Of a DNA stretch of 64,000 nt, positions 44,487 to 52,857 are shown in pieces; the first letter of the stretch is position 1, and the number at the start of each line of letters is the position of its first letter. Under the pieces are notes generated by a model. It ran no database searches. It was given only the letters and a program-made list of their open reading frames with translations, and had not been told where the DNA came from. The stretch covers positions 1 through 64,000 of the forward strand of contig NZ_JBJFZU010000012.1 of assembly GCF_045032955.1 (NCBI RefSeq), given 5' to 3'. The stretch is from Ornithinicoccus sp045032955 (lineage in GTDB: Bacteria; Actinomycetota; Actinomycetes; Actinomycetales; Dermatophilaceae). The position numbers were made by a program, and so were the translations under genes.

Positions 44487-45131
44487 ATGCCTGCTGCCTC
44501 CGCCGGTCCCCGGCGCTGGGCGCCGTCCGGGGCGCTGCTGCTCCTGGGTGTCCTCGCCGCCGAGCCCGCCGCCGCGCACCCCTTCGGGCCGCCGCTGGCG
44601 GCCACCCTGGACCGGTCCGGCACGGTGCTGACGATGACCTGGACCGGGGCGGCCGACGACTGGATGGTGGTGGGCGAGCACACCGGGGCCTTCGCCGAGG
44701 TGGCCGCGGACAGCACCGGCGCCGAGGTGCTGGCCACCTCCCCCCTGGTGCGGGACTACCTGGCCGACCACATCCGGGTCGCCACCCCCGGTGGCCGGTC
44801 CTGCGACCAGGAGGTCGAGGAGGTGGACGACGTGCTCGCCGACGGCGCCCGGCTGACCTTCACCTGCCCGGAGGGGACGTCGGACGTGCTGGTCACGCTG
44901 GCCGTGCTGACCGACGTCAACCCCGCCTACCGGACCGTCCTCGAGGCCGGGGACGACGGCGCCCGGACGTTGTTCACCGCCGCCCGACCCACCCACCAGG
45001 TCAGCCTCGCCGGTTCCGGTTCCGGGCCGGTAGGCGCCTCGCTCGCGCTGGTCGGTGGCGCGCTCGCGGTGGGCGCGCTGGCCGCGGTCGGTGTTCCCTG
45101 GGCGCTGCGCCGGCGGCGGGCCGCCCGGTGA
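44487..45131 (+). CDS. Exported membrane-anchored protein next to NicO transporter
   Basis: 214 aa. Signal peptide (about 1-29, ending PAAAHP), an extracytoplasmic domain of about 130 residues with two Cys (SCDQEVEEVDD and FTCPEG), then a C-terminal membrane helix (about 178-203) and RRRRAAR. The domain plan resembles proteins that accompany NicO/HupE-type transporters. It may bind metal or guide it to the transporter (inference from context). ATG 44487 follows GAAAGG. The stop overlaps the transporter start as GTGA. Confidence 0.72.
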   Translation: MPAASAGPRRWAPSGALLLLGVLAAEPAAAHPFGPPLAATLDRSGTVLTMTWTGAADDWMVVGEHTGAFAEVAADSTGAEVLATSPLVRDYLADHIRVATPGGRSCDQEVEEVDDVLADGARLTFTCPEGTSDVLVTLAVLTDVNPAYRTVLEAGDDGARTLFTAARPTHQVSLAGSGSGPVGASLALVGGALAVGALAAVGVPWALRRRRAAR

Positions 45132-45880
45132 CCGGCGGCGAGGTGGAGAACACCCTGATCAGCCTGTTCGACACCCCGACGTACCAGCTGCTGGCGGTCG
45201 TCCTGGCGCTCGGCGTGGGCGCGGCGCATGCGGTCGCGCCCGGGCACGGCAAGGGGATCACCGCCGCCTACCTCATCGGCGCGCACGGGCGTTACCGGGA
45301 CGCGGCATACCTCGGCGGCGTGGTGGCCGGGATGCACACCGTCTCGGCGCTGGTGCTGGCCGTGGCCTGGGTGAACGTCGGTGTCGTCTCGGACCTGGGG
45401 ACCGAGCGGATCACCCAGGGGCTGCAGGTGCTGGCCGGGCTGGTCATCGTCGGGGTGGGGGTGCACCTGGTGCGTCGGCGGCACGGCCACCACCACGATC
45501 ACGACCACAGCCACAGCCACCATCACCATCATCACCACGGGGCCGGCGCCCCCTCGCCATGGAGCCGGAAGGGTCTGCTCGCGCTCGGCCTCTCCGGGGG
45601 ACTGATGCCCTCGCCGTCCGCCTTCATGGTGCTGGTCAGCGGGCTGCTGACCGGGCGGGTGCTGTTCGCGGTGCTGCTGGTCCTCATGTTCGGCGTCGGG
45701 ATGGCGTGCACCCTCACCGGGGTGGGGGTGGCGACCCTCAAGGGCACCGCCCTGATCGGTGGTCGCTCCTCCTCCGCGGTGCTGACCCGGATGTCGACCC
45801 TGCTGCCCCGGGTCGCCGCGTACGGGGTGGTCGCCGGGGGGCTGGTCTACCTGAGCGTCGCCCTGACCCAGCTCCGGTGA
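45128..45880 (+). CDS. NicO/RcnA-type nickel-cobalt transporter
   Basis: 250 aa with six membrane helices. HAVAPGHGKGITAAYLIG near residue 33 is the family's metal-site motif; LSGGLMPSPSAFMVLV and FGVGMACTLTGVG are the second and third conserved helices. A loop of about 25 residues (near 118-140) is almost pure His and Asp (HDHDHSHSHHHHHHH), a cytosolic metal sponge typical of RcnA-like proteins. It moves Ni2+, Co2+ or a similar ion; direction is not certain. GTG 45128 overlaps the upstream stop. The partner secreted protein and the beta-helix protein may belong to the same process. Confidence 0.85.
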   Translation: MTGGEVENTLISLFDTPTYQLLAVVLALGVGAAHAVAPGHGKGITAAYLIGAHGRYRDAAYLGGVVAGMHTVSALVLAVAWVNVGVVSDLGTERITQGLQVLAGLVIVGVGVHLVRRRHGHHHDHDHSHSHHHHHHHGAGAPSPWSRKGLLALGLSGGLMPSPSAFMVLVSGLLTGRVLFAVLLVLMFGVGMACTLTGVGVATLKGTALIGGRSSSAVLTRMSTLLPRVAAYGVVAGGLVYLSVALTQLR

Positions 45881-45909
45881 GCCCGTCGACGCAGATGTGG
45901 CGCCCTGGT

Positions 45910-45934
45910 CGGGCGGAGGTCACCTCCCCGCCCG
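45910..45934 (+). terminator. Possible hairpin terminator after the NicO gene
   Basis: CGGGCGGAGG pairs with CCTCC-CC-GCCCG across a 3-nt loop, with a 2-nt bulge, 30 nt after the stop codon. No T-run follows, as is common in this genome. Confidence 0.35.
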
Positions 45935-46019
45935 GTGACCGCCACCTGGGATCAACCTCGCGCTGCTGGGATGGCGACCGTACGAACCGACCGAGACCCG
46001 CGAACAGAAACGGAAGACC

Positions 46020-47000
46020 ATGAAGCTGCTGCCCGTCCTCACCGTGGCCGCCCTGTCCGTCACCACCCTCACCGCCGCCGGTATGCCCGGCCAGGCCCCG
46101 TTCGTCACCCGGTGCGTCGGCGTGGGCGGCGCGGTCACCGTGCCCGGCGACCTGGTGGTCCCCGCCGGGGCCTCCTGCACGCTGGAGGGGACCACCGTGA
46201 CCGGAGCCGTCCGGGTCCAGGCGGGCGCGGACCTGGTGCTCGTGGACGCCACCGTCGGCGGCAACGTCGTCCTGCAGCGGGACGCCTACCTCGACGCGGT
46301 CGACAGCACCCTGGAGGGCAACGTGGCGAACCGGGGCGGCTTCGGCACCGCGGTGGAGAACACCTCGCTGGGTGCCTACACCGGGACCGCGGCCGAGGAG
46401 GAGACGCAGTCGCCCTTCCTGCTCGGCGAGGGCGCGGCCTTCGGTGGCCGGGTCTCCGCCACCGGCGGCTACGTGCTGCTGGAGTCCTCCACCGTCGACG
46501 GGTGGCTGAGCGGTGACGGCATCGAGTTCACCGACCTCGTCGACACCGTCGTCGAGGGCGACCTGACCGTCCGGGACAACGAGTTCGGGGCGCTGGTGTG
46601 CGCGAGCGAGGTGCACGGCGACGCGCTGCTCTCCACCAACCAGCTCGGTGTCCAGCTGGGCGGCAGCGGTCCGCTGGGCGACTGCGAGGGCCAGGTCGGC
46701 TACTGGGGCGGAGACGTCCAGGTGGACGGCACCACCGGCGGCGTGACGGTCGACGACAACATCGTGCGCGGCGACCTGGCCGGGGAGGGCAACGACCCGG
46801 CCCCGGTGGGCGACGGCAACCGGGTGCGCGGTGCCCTGCTCGGCGACTTCGCCGACCTGCAGCCCGCCGCCCCGGCGCTGTCGCAGCGGGCCGTCCCCTC
46901 GGAGGCACGGGAGCGGCGTGCCGCGGCGGACACCGTCCGCGAGGACCGGCTCGCGGACGCGGTCCGGCAGTCCGAGCGGGCCGGGGACGCCGACCTCTGA
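46020..47000 (+). CDS. Secreted beta-helix-like protein
   Basis: 326 aa. A signal peptide (about 1-21) is followed by repeated short strands such as GAVTVPGDLVVPAGASC, GAVRVQAGADLVLVDATV, GNVVLQRDAYLDAVDSTL and GDLTVRDNE. These approximate an 18-20-residue rung pattern of a right-handed beta-helix or bactofilin-like fold. The C-terminus (about 290-326) is a charged helix. It probably sits in the wall or is released; no catalytic motif is visible. ATG 46020 has GGAAGA upstream. It is flanked by the NicO gene and a GC-rich hairpin terminator. Confidence 0.72.
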   Translation: MKLLPVLTVAALSVTTLTAAGMPGQAPFVTRCVGVGGAVTVPGDLVVPAGASCTLEGTTVTGAVRVQAGADLVLVDATVGGNVVLQRDAYLDAVDSTLEGNVANRGGFGTAVENTSLGAYTGTAAEEETQSPFLLGEGAAFGGRVSATGGYVLLESSTVDGWLSGDGIEFTDLVDTVVEGDLTVRDNEFGALVCASEVHGDALLSTNQLGVQLGGSGPLGDCEGQVGYWGGDVQVDGTTGGVTVDDNIVRGDLAGEGNDPAPVGDGNRVRGALLGDFADLQPAAPALSQRAVPSEARERRAAADTVREDRLADAVRQSERAGDADL

Positions 47001-47029
47001 CCCGGCCCCCGGCCCGGCCGGGACACGAG

Positions 47030-47068
47030 GACGCCGGGTCGCGCGCGGACTGCGTGCGACCCGGCGTC
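47030..47068 (+). terminator. GC-rich terminator hairpin
   Basis: A perfect 13-bp stem (GACGCCGGGTCGC with GCGACCCGGCGTC) around a 13-nt loop lies 30 nt after the beta-helix protein's stop and just before the holin-like gene. It lacks a T-run, so it may act only as a pause or RNA-stability element. Confidence 0.55.
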
Positions 47069-47086
47069 GCGTGGGATCATCGAACC

Positions 47087-47470
47087 ATGAGACTGATCTT
47101 CGACATCGTCGCCAACGGCGTCGCCCTCTGGGTTGCCGCCGCGCTCATCTCCGGCATCGAGTTCGGTGGCGAGGGCGGGCAGATGGTCCTCACCATCGCG
47201 CTCGTCGCCGCCATCTTCGGTGTGCTCAACGCCCTGGTCCGCCCCGTTGTCCAGGTGCTGTCGATCCCGCTCATCGTGCTCACCCTGGGCCTCTTCCTCT
47301 TCGTCATCAACGCGTTCATGCTGTCGCTGACCTCGTGGGTGTCCGGGCTGCTCAACCTGGACTTCCACGTCGAGTCCTTCTTCTGGGACGCCGTGCTCGG
47401 CTCGATCATCATCTCGATCGTGTCGATGGTGGTCGGTGCGCTGCTGCCCAGCCCGCGCCGGGTGGACTGA
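47087..47470 (+). CDS. Phage-holin-family (DUF360-like) membrane protein
   Basis: 127 aa, four membrane helices. GVLNALVRPVVQVLSIPLIVLTLGLFLFVINAFM near residues 45-78, here split in parts GVLNALVRP, LSIPLIVLTLGLF and VINAFML, is the conserved signature of the 4-TM phage-holin-family/YvlD-type proteins. Despite the name these are chromosomal membrane proteins, in some species linked to envelope stress. No phage gene is nearby. ATG 47087 is 6 nt after a GATCAT stretch that may be a weak leaderless promoter. Confidence 0.85.
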   Translation: MRLIFDIVANGVALWVAAALISGIEFGGEGGQMVLTIALVAAIFGVLNALVRPVVQVLSIPLIVLTLGLFLFVINAFMLSLTSWVSGLLNLDFHVESFFWDAVLGSIIISIVSMVVGALLPSPRRVD

Positions 47471-47544
47471 CCCTCCCGATGCCCTCGGGTCAGGTTGACG
47501 TCTGCGGTAACGTTCGGCCCAGCCCCCAGCACGAAGGAGTTCGC

Positions 47545-48726
47545 GTGAGCGACGACGAGGTCGCGCCCCGGCGCGCCGCCGCACCCGGTCACCACCCGCC
47601 CGAGCGGGACATCACCGACGGTGGACCGGACATGGTGCAGTTCCTGGAGGCCGACGGCACCCGCACGGAGCTGACGCCGGCCAACGAGCAGTACGCCTCC
47701 TACCTCGACGACATCGACGCCGACCAGATGCGCGCCATGCTGCGCGACCTGATCCTGGTGCGCCGCGTCGACTCCGAGGGGTTCGCGCTGCAGCGTCAGG
47801 GCGAGCTCGGGCTGTGGCCCAGCCTGCTCGGCCAGGAGGCCGCGCAGGTCGGTGCCGGACGCGCGATGCGCCCGCAGGACTACGCCTTCCCGGGGTACCG
47901 CGAGCACGGCGTCGCCTGGTGCAAGGGCGTCCCGCCGGAGAACCTGCTCGGCATGTTCCGCGGGGTGAACCACGGTGGCTGGGACTCCAACGAGAACAAC
48001 TTCCACCTCTACACGATCGTCATCGGCAACCAGATGCTGCACGCGGTCGGGTATGCCATGGGTGTCACCCAGGACGGCGACGTCGGCACCGGTGACGTGG
48101 ACCGAGACACCGCGGTGATGGCCTTCACCGGCGACGGCGGCACCGCGCAGGGCGACTTCAACGAGGCCCTGGTCTTCGCGGCCGTCACCCACGCACCGGT
48201 CGTCTTCTTCGTGCAGAACAACCACTGGGCGATCTCGGAGCCTAACGAACGGCAGTTCACGGTGCCGCCCTACCGCCGCGCGGACGGTTTCGGCTTCCCC
48301 GGCATCCGGGTGGACGGCAACGACGTGCTCGCCAGCTACGCGGTCACCCGGTACGCCCTGGACCGGGCGCGCTCCGGTCAGGGGCCGACGCTGATCGAGG
48401 CGTTCACCTACCGGATGGGGGCGCACACCACCTCCGACGACCCGACCAAGTACCGGATCTCCGCCGAGGTCGACGCCTGGCGGGCGAAGGACCCGATCGA
48501 CCGGATGACGGCATACCTGCGGGCCTCCGGCGACATCGACGACGCGTGGGCGACCGCGGTCGAGACCGAGGCAGACGAGCTCGCCGCCCGGATCCGGCAC
48601 GCCTGCCAGACGATGCCCGACCCGCCGCACGAGGAGATGTTCGCGCACGTGTACGCCGAGCCGCACCGGCTCATCGAGCGCGAGGCCGCCAGCTTCGCCG
48701 ACTACCAGTCCGGCTTCGAGGACTGA
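47545..48726 (+). CDS. 2-oxoacid dehydrogenase E1 component, alpha subunit
   Basis: 393 aa. With E1beta it decarboxylates a 2-oxoacid using thiamine diphosphate. The TPP motif begins GDGGTAQGDFNEAL near residue 195 and ends VFFVQNNHWAIS; YREHGVAW and YRMGAHTTSDD are conserved substrate and phosphorylation-loop regions. The N-terminal 55 residues are a variable tail. It could be the pyruvate or the branched-chain (BkdA) enzyme; the split alpha/beta form and the E2 motif are compatible with both. GTG 47545 follows AAGGAG. It is the first gene of an operon with E1beta and E2; no E3 is present. Confidence 0.9.
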   Translation: MSDDEVAPRRAAAPGHHPPERDITDGGPDMVQFLEADGTRTELTPANEQYASYLDDIDADQMRAMLRDLILVRRVDSEGFALQRQGELGLWPSLLGQEAAQVGAGRAMRPQDYAFPGYREHGVAWCKGVPPENLLGMFRGVNHGGWDSNENNFHLYTIVIGNQMLHAVGYAMGVTQDGDVGTGDVDRDTAVMAFTGDGGTAQGDFNEALVFAAVTHAPVVFFVQNNHWAISEPNERQFTVPPYRRADGFGFPGIRVDGNDVLASYAVTRYALDRARSGQGPTLIEAFTYRMGAHTTSDDPTKYRISAEVDAWRAKDPIDRMTAYLRASGDIDDAWATAVETEADELAARIRHACQTMPDPPHEEMFAHVYAEPHRLIEREAASFADYQSGFED

Positions 48727-48737
48727 GGAGGGCGAGG

Positions 48738-49766
48738 ATGAGCACCCAGACCAGCACGCCGTCGACCGGCACCCGGATGACGATCGCGAAGGCGCTCAAC
48801 GCCGGGATGCGCGCGGCGATGGACCGGGACCCCAAGGTGGTCCTGATGGGGGAGGACGTCGGCAAGCTCGGCGGTGTCTTCCGGATCACCGAGGGCCTGC
48901 AGAAGGACTTCGGCGAGGACCGCGTCATCGACACCCCGCTGGCCGAGTCCGGGATCATGGGCGCCGCCGTCGGGCTGGCCCTGCGCGGCTACCGGCCGGT
49001 GGTGGAGATCCAGTTCGACGGCTTCGTCTACCCCGCCTTCGACCAGATGATCAGCCAGGTCGCCAAGATGCACAACCGCAGCCTCGGCGCCCTCAAGGTG
49101 CCGATGGTGGTGCGCATCCCCTACGGCGGCGGGATCGGTGCGGTCGAGCACCACAGCGAGTCCAACGAGTCCTACTTCGCGCACACCGCGGGCCTGCGGG
49201 TGGTGACCTGCTCCTCGACCGAGGACGCCTACTGGATGATGCAGCAGGCCATCGCCAGCGACGACCCGGTGATCTTCTACGAGCCGAAGCGTCGCTACCA
49301 CGAGCGCGGCGTGCTGGACCTGGCCACCGGGCCGGTCGACCTGGCCGCGGCACCGCACGACCTGGACCAGGCCGTGGTGCGGACCGAGGGCAGCGACGTC
49401 ACCGTGCTGACCTACGGCCCGATGGTCAAGGTGGCGCTGGCCGCGGCCCAGGCCGCCGAGCTGGAGGACGGCCCCTCGATCGAGGTCGTCGACCTGCGCT
49501 CGCTGTCGCCGCTGGACACCGACGTGATCGAGGCGTCGGTGAACAAGACCGGCCGGTGCATCGCGCTCTCGGAGGCGCAGACCTTCGCCAGCATCACCTC
49601 CGAGCTGGCGGCGCACGTCCAGGAGCACTGCTTCTACCGCCTGGAGGCGCCGGTCCTGCGGGTCGGCGGCTACAACATCCCCTACCCGCCGAGCCGGCAC
49701 GAGGAAGTCTTCCTGCCCGACCTCGACCGTGTGCTGCACGCGGTCGAGACCCTGCTCGACGTCTGA
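48738..49766 (+). CDS. 2-oxoacid dehydrogenase E1 component, beta subunit
   Basis: 342 aa. MGEDVGKLGGVFRITEGL, DTPLAESGIMGAAVGLAL and EIQFDGFVYPAFDQ are diagnostic of the transketolase-like beta chain; IPYGGGIGAVEHHSES holds the conserved His of the channel to the lipoyl arm. The C-terminal domain (about 215-342) is the TK-C fold with EVVDLRSLSPLD. ATG 48738 follows GAGGAGGGCGAGG after an 11-nt gap from E1alpha. It forms the alpha2-beta2 E1 with the preceding protein. Confidence 0.92.
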   Translation: MSTQTSTPSTGTRMTIAKALNAGMRAAMDRDPKVVLMGEDVGKLGGVFRITEGLQKDFGEDRVIDTPLAESGIMGAAVGLALRGYRPVVEIQFDGFVYPAFDQMISQVAKMHNRSLGALKVPMVVRIPYGGGIGAVEHHSESNESYFAHTAGLRVVTCSSTEDAYWMMQQAIASDDPVIFYEPKRRYHERGVLDLATGPVDLAAAPHDLDQAVVRTEGSDVTVLTYGPMVKVALAAAQAAELEDGPSIEVVDLRSLSPLDTDVIEASVNKTGRCIALSEAQTFASITSELAAHVQEHCFYRLEAPVLRVGGYNIPYPPSRHEEVFLPDLDRVLHAVETLLDV

Positions 49767-49785
49767 TCACCGAGAGGCGAGGATC

Positions 49786-51276
49786 GTGCCAGAGTTCAAG
49801 CTGCCGGACCCGGGCGAGGGTCTGGTCGAGGCCACCATCATCCAGTGGAAGGTCGCCGAGGGCGACACCGTGAAGGTCAACGACATCGTGGTCGAGGTGG
49901 AGACCGCGAAGTCGCTGGTCGAGTTGCCCATCCCGTATGCCGGCACCGTCACCAAGATCCTGGCCGCCGAGGGCGAGGAGGTCGAGGTCGGCGCCGGGAT
50001 CGTGGTCATCGACACCGGGGACGGCGGCGGCTCCGGGTCCGCGGTTCCGGGCGACGGTGCCCAGGGCGCGTCGGACGACGTCACGGACGCCGGCACCGCG
50101 GCCTCGGACGACCTGGTCCCGACCCCGCCGGAGGGCGGTGGCTCCGAGGGCGGCAAGCGGGAGCCGATGCTCGTCGGCTACGGCGCGATCGAGGGCTCCA
50201 CCAGCCGGCGTCGCCGCCGCAGCGGGGCCTCCGGCGCCGAGGCCGAGGCGGAGCAGGCCCCCGCCCGACGGGCCAAGTCGACGCCGCCGGTGCGCAAGTA
50301 CGCCAAGGACCGCGGGGTCGACATCACCGCGGTGTCCCCGGCCGGTGAGGACGGCGTGGTCCGCCGCTCCGACGTCGACGCCCACCTGGCCGCGACCGGG
50401 GCCGAGGTGACCGGCGCCGAGGTGACCGGTGCCAGCACGGCGACCGCGCCGGCCCCCTCCTCCCGACCGGGCGTCGCTGGTGGTGGCCCTGAGACCGCAC
50501 CGAGCATCTCCGGTGGTGGGCAGGCATACCAGCGGCCCACCCTCAGCCGCTCCGGGGAGCGCGAGGAGCGGGTGGACGTCAAGGGCGTCCGGAAGATGAC
50601 CGCGCAGGCGATGGTCGGGTCGGCGTTCACCGCCCCGCACGTCACCGAGTTCATCACCGTCGACGTGAGCCGCACCATGGAGCTCGTCGACCGGCTGAAG
50701 AAGGACCGCTCGTCCGGCATGTCTGACCTGAGGATCAACCCGCTGCTGGTGCTCGCCAAGGCGATGACGGTCGCGGTCCGCCGCAACCCGGGGATGAACG
50801 CGGTCTGGGACGAGCAGGCGCAACAGATCGTGCAGCGCAACTACGTCAACCTGGGCATCGCGGCGGCCACCCCGCGCGGGCTGGTCGTGCCCAACATCAA
50901 GGACGCCGACCTGATGGACCTGCGCCAGCTGGCCGAGGCGATGACCGACCTGGTCGCCACCGCCAAGGCCGGGCGCACCCAACCGGCGGACATGTCCGGC
51001 GGCACCATCACCATCACCAACGTCGGCGTCTTCGGCGTCGACACCGGCACCCCGATCATCAACCCGGGGGAGTCCGCGATCGTCTGCTTCGGCGCGGTCC
51101 GGCGTATGCCGTGGGTCGTCGGTGAGGGCGCCGACGAGCGGATCGAGCCGCGCTGGGTGACCCAGCTCGCGGTGAGCTTCGACCACCGGCTGATCGACGG
51201 CGAGATGGGCTCGATGTTCCTGGCCGACCTGGCCGCGCTGCTGGAGGACCCGGCCAAGGCGCTCGCCTGGGTCTGA
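49786..51276 (+). CDS. 2-oxoacid dehydrogenase E2 (dihydrolipoyl acyltransferase)
   Basis: 496 aa. One lipoyl domain (1-76) has VETAKSLVE with the lipoylated Lys42; a flexible Gly/Ser/Pro linker follows. The E1/E3-binding domain (about 165-205) reads PPVRKYAKDRGVDI. A second linker holds the duplicated TGAEV motif, and the catalytic acyltransferase domain (about 265-496) ends with SFDHRLIDGEMG (catalytic His, Asp). The single lipoyl domain is in keeping with the BCKDH-like subgroup. GTG 49786 has GAGAGGCGAGG upstream. The operon ends at a perfect 44-bp palindrome. Confidence 0.92.
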   Translation: MPEFKLPDPGEGLVEATIIQWKVAEGDTVKVNDIVVEVETAKSLVELPIPYAGTVTKILAAEGEEVEVGAGIVVIDTGDGGGSGSAVPGDGAQGASDDVTDAGTAASDDLVPTPPEGGGSEGGKREPMLVGYGAIEGSTSRRRRRSGASGAEAEAEQAPARRAKSTPPVRKYAKDRGVDITAVSPAGEDGVVRRSDVDAHLAATGAEVTGAEVTGASTATAPAPSSRPGVAGGGPETAPSISGGGQAYQRPTLSRSGEREERVDVKGVRKMTAQAMVGSAFTAPHVTEFITVDVSRTMELVDRLKKDRSSGMSDLRINPLLVLAKAMTVAVRRNPGMNAVWDEQAQQIVQRNYVNLGIAAATPRGLVVPNIKDADLMDLRQLAEAMTDLVATAKAGRTQPADMSGGTITITNVGVFGVDTGTPIINPGESAIVCFGAVRRMPWVVGEGADERIEPRWVTQLAVSFDHRLIDGEMGSMFLADLAALLEDPAKALAWV

Positions 51277-51302
51277 GCCGCGCGGAGGCCGACGGCTGAA
51301 GA

Positions 51303-51346
51303 ACGACCGCGGGTTCTCGTGCCATGGCACGAGAACCCGCGGTCGT
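51303..51346. terminator. Perfect 44-bp palindrome (bidirectional terminator)
   Basis: 22 bases are followed at once by their exact reverse complement; the centre is GCCATGGC at 51324/51325. It lies midway between the convergent E2 (stop 51276) and DUF368 (stop 51357) genes. No T-run follows on either strand, but a stem this stable could stop or protect both transcripts. Confidence 0.8.
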
Positions 51347-51356
51347 CTCCGTACGG

Positions 51357-52373
51357 TCAGTCGTGCTGACGGTGCTCGGTGCCTCCGCCGGCCGGCTCCA
51401 CGGCGTCCCCCGCCCGTGCCTCGATGACGACCAGCACCAGCACCACGCCTGCTCCCAGCAGCACCAGCAGCGCCGGCCCCAGCACCGGCGCGTAGGGCGC
51501 CACCAGCGCCCCGGGTGCACTGTCCTCGCCGCCGGCCGACTGCTGCCACGGCCACAGCGCGCGCAGCGAGCCGATCATGAAGCCGGCCATCACCAGCAGC
51601 GTGGCCCGCCGGGCGTGGGCCAGCAGCCAGGTGATCAGCTGCACGAAGGACGCCAACCCGGTGATGGCCCCCAGCGCGAAGACGGCGATGTAGGTGAGGT
51701 CGCGGGAGTCCACCGCGTCCAGGGTCACCGTGTAGAGGCCGACGGCGAGCAGGAAGAAGGACCCGGAGACCCCGGGCACGACCAGTGCGCAGATGGCCAC
51801 CGCCGCGGCGAGGAAGACCACCGGCAACGCCGGGTCGCTGACGCTGCCGCCGTCGGCCAGCCCGATCAGCAGCCAGGCCACGACTGCGGCGCCCGCCACC
51901 AGCAGCAGGTCCGCCCACATCGGCCGGGTCCGGGCAGGCAGCATCCGGAGCGGGACCGCGACGCTCATCGCGACCATCCCGAGGAAGAGGCCCCGGGCGT
52001 GCTCGGGCGAGGAGGTCACGAAGGTGCTCATCACCCCGGCCATCGTCAGCACCGCCAGCGCCATCCCGACCAGCACCGGCACCAGCAGCCACCAGTCGGT
52101 GCGCCGCAGGTGGGCGACGGCGCCGGCGACCCGCCCGGTGCCCTCCTCGCCCCCGACGACCAGCGCCTTCGCGGCCGAGACGACGTGCGACGCGGAGCCG
52201 ATGAGCTGTTCGTAGAGGCCGGTGACCAGGGCCACGGTGCCCCCCGAGACCCCCGGGATGAGCTCGGCCATCCCGATCAGGAAGCCGCGGGCGAGGTCGA
52301 GGGGCAGCAGCAGCCGGCTGCGTGTCATCGGCGTGGTGCGGGTGGGCACGGCGTGGTCGGGGGTGTCTGTCAC
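51357..52373 (-). CDS. DUF368 / PopT-type undecaprenyl-phosphate transporter
   Basis: 338 aa with about nine membrane helices. The two inverted-repeat signatures AELIPGVSGGTVALVTG near residue 37 and LVVPGVSGSFFLLAVGLY near residue 195 define DUF368, recently shown in other bacteria to flip undecaprenyl phosphate back across the membrane. It would supply carrier lipid for wall glycans. GTG 52373 is 7 nt after TAGGCT (leaderless), which decides the start against a longer reading. It is divergent from a small membrane protein with the same promoter type. Confidence 0.88.
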   Translation of the reverse strand: MTDTPDHAVPTRTTPMTRSRLLLPLDLARGFLIGMAELIPGVSGGTVALVTGLYEQLIGSASHVVSAAKALVVGGEEGTGRVAGAVAHLRRTDWWLLVPVLVGMALAVLTMAGVMSTFVTSSPEHARGLFLGMVAMSVAVPLRMLPARTRPMWADLLLVAGAAVVAWLLIGLADGGSVSDPALPVVFLAAAVAICALVVPGVSGSFFLLAVGLYTVTLDAVDSRDLTYIAVFALGAITGLASFVQLITWLLAHARRATLLVMAGFMIGSLRALWPWQQSAGGEDSAPGALVAPYAPVLGPALLVLLGAGVVLVLVVIEARAGDAVEPAGGGTEHRQHD

Positions 52374-52380
52374 GGCGAGG

Positions 52381-52386
52381 AGCCTA
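52381..52386 (-). promoter_or_regulatory. Leaderless promoter of the DUF368 gene (TAGGCT)
   Basis: On the minus strand TAGGCT ends 7 nt before GTG 52373. Confidence 0.55.
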
Positions 52387-52425
52387 CGTGGTGCGGCGGG
52401 TGGCCGCCGTGGCGCGGACGCGGCA

Positions 52426-52431
52426 TACCAT
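52426..52431 (+). promoter_or_regulatory. Leaderless promoter of the small membrane protein gene (TACCAT)
   Basis: TACCAT ends 6 nt before ATG 52438. It overlaps the iterated word GGCATACC. Confidence 0.55.
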
Positions 52432-52437
52432 CGGCGC

Positions 52438-52839
52438 ATGGCCTCCCGCCCCCGCCTGAAGGACCGGCTGCTCACCCTGCTCACCACCCTCGGTGCGGTG
52501 GCCTTCTTCGTGGTGGGCGTCTCCCGCGGCAACCTGCGGGTCGCGGTGATCGGGGCCCTGTTCTTCCTCGGCTACGGCGTCCTGCACGGGGTGACCCGGC
52601 GGCTCGAGCCGGCGGCCCGGCTGGTCACCGGCAGCGAGGTCGACCAGGCGGAACGGCTGGTGCAGTTCCGGGCGACCCGCCTGGCCGGTCAGGGCGCGCT
52701 GGCGGTGGCCGCGGTCGGGGTGCTGGCCGAGTTCACGGTGCAGTGGGAGCCGGGGATCTACGTCGCCGGGACCGCGCTGCTGGTGCTGGCGATCTTCGTC
52801 GGCGGCCTGTGGTTCTTCAGCCGCGCCGCCCGCCGCTGA
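52438..52839 (+). CDS. Small membrane protein, unknown function
   Basis: 133 aa. Four hydrophobic segments (about 13-30, 33-50, 80-98, 102-125) and a basic C-terminus RAARR. The middle (HGVTRRLEPAARLVTGSEVDQAERLVQFRAT region, near 50-80) is charged and probably cytosolic. I do not recognise the family. It sits divergent from DUF368 and convergent with the MDMPI-type gene. The start follows a TACCAT box by 6 nt, with no ribosome site. Confidence 0.68.
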   Translation: MASRPRLKDRLLTLLTTLGAVAFFVVGVSRGNLRVAVIGALFFLGYGVLHGVTRRLEPAARLVTGSEVDQAERLVQFRATRLAGQGALAVAAVGVLAEFTVQWEPGIYVAGTALLVLAIFVGGLWFFSRAARR

Positions 52840-52857
52840 GCCGGCGCCGGTCGACGC

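Noticed and set aside
45490..45537. CAC/CAT-rich tract as a microsatellite
   Set aside because: It is the in-frame His/Asp loop of the NicO transporter, expected for the family.
47087..47470. Prophage remnant suggested by a holin-family protein
   Set aside because: The family is chromosomal and common. No lysin, terminase or structural gene is near.
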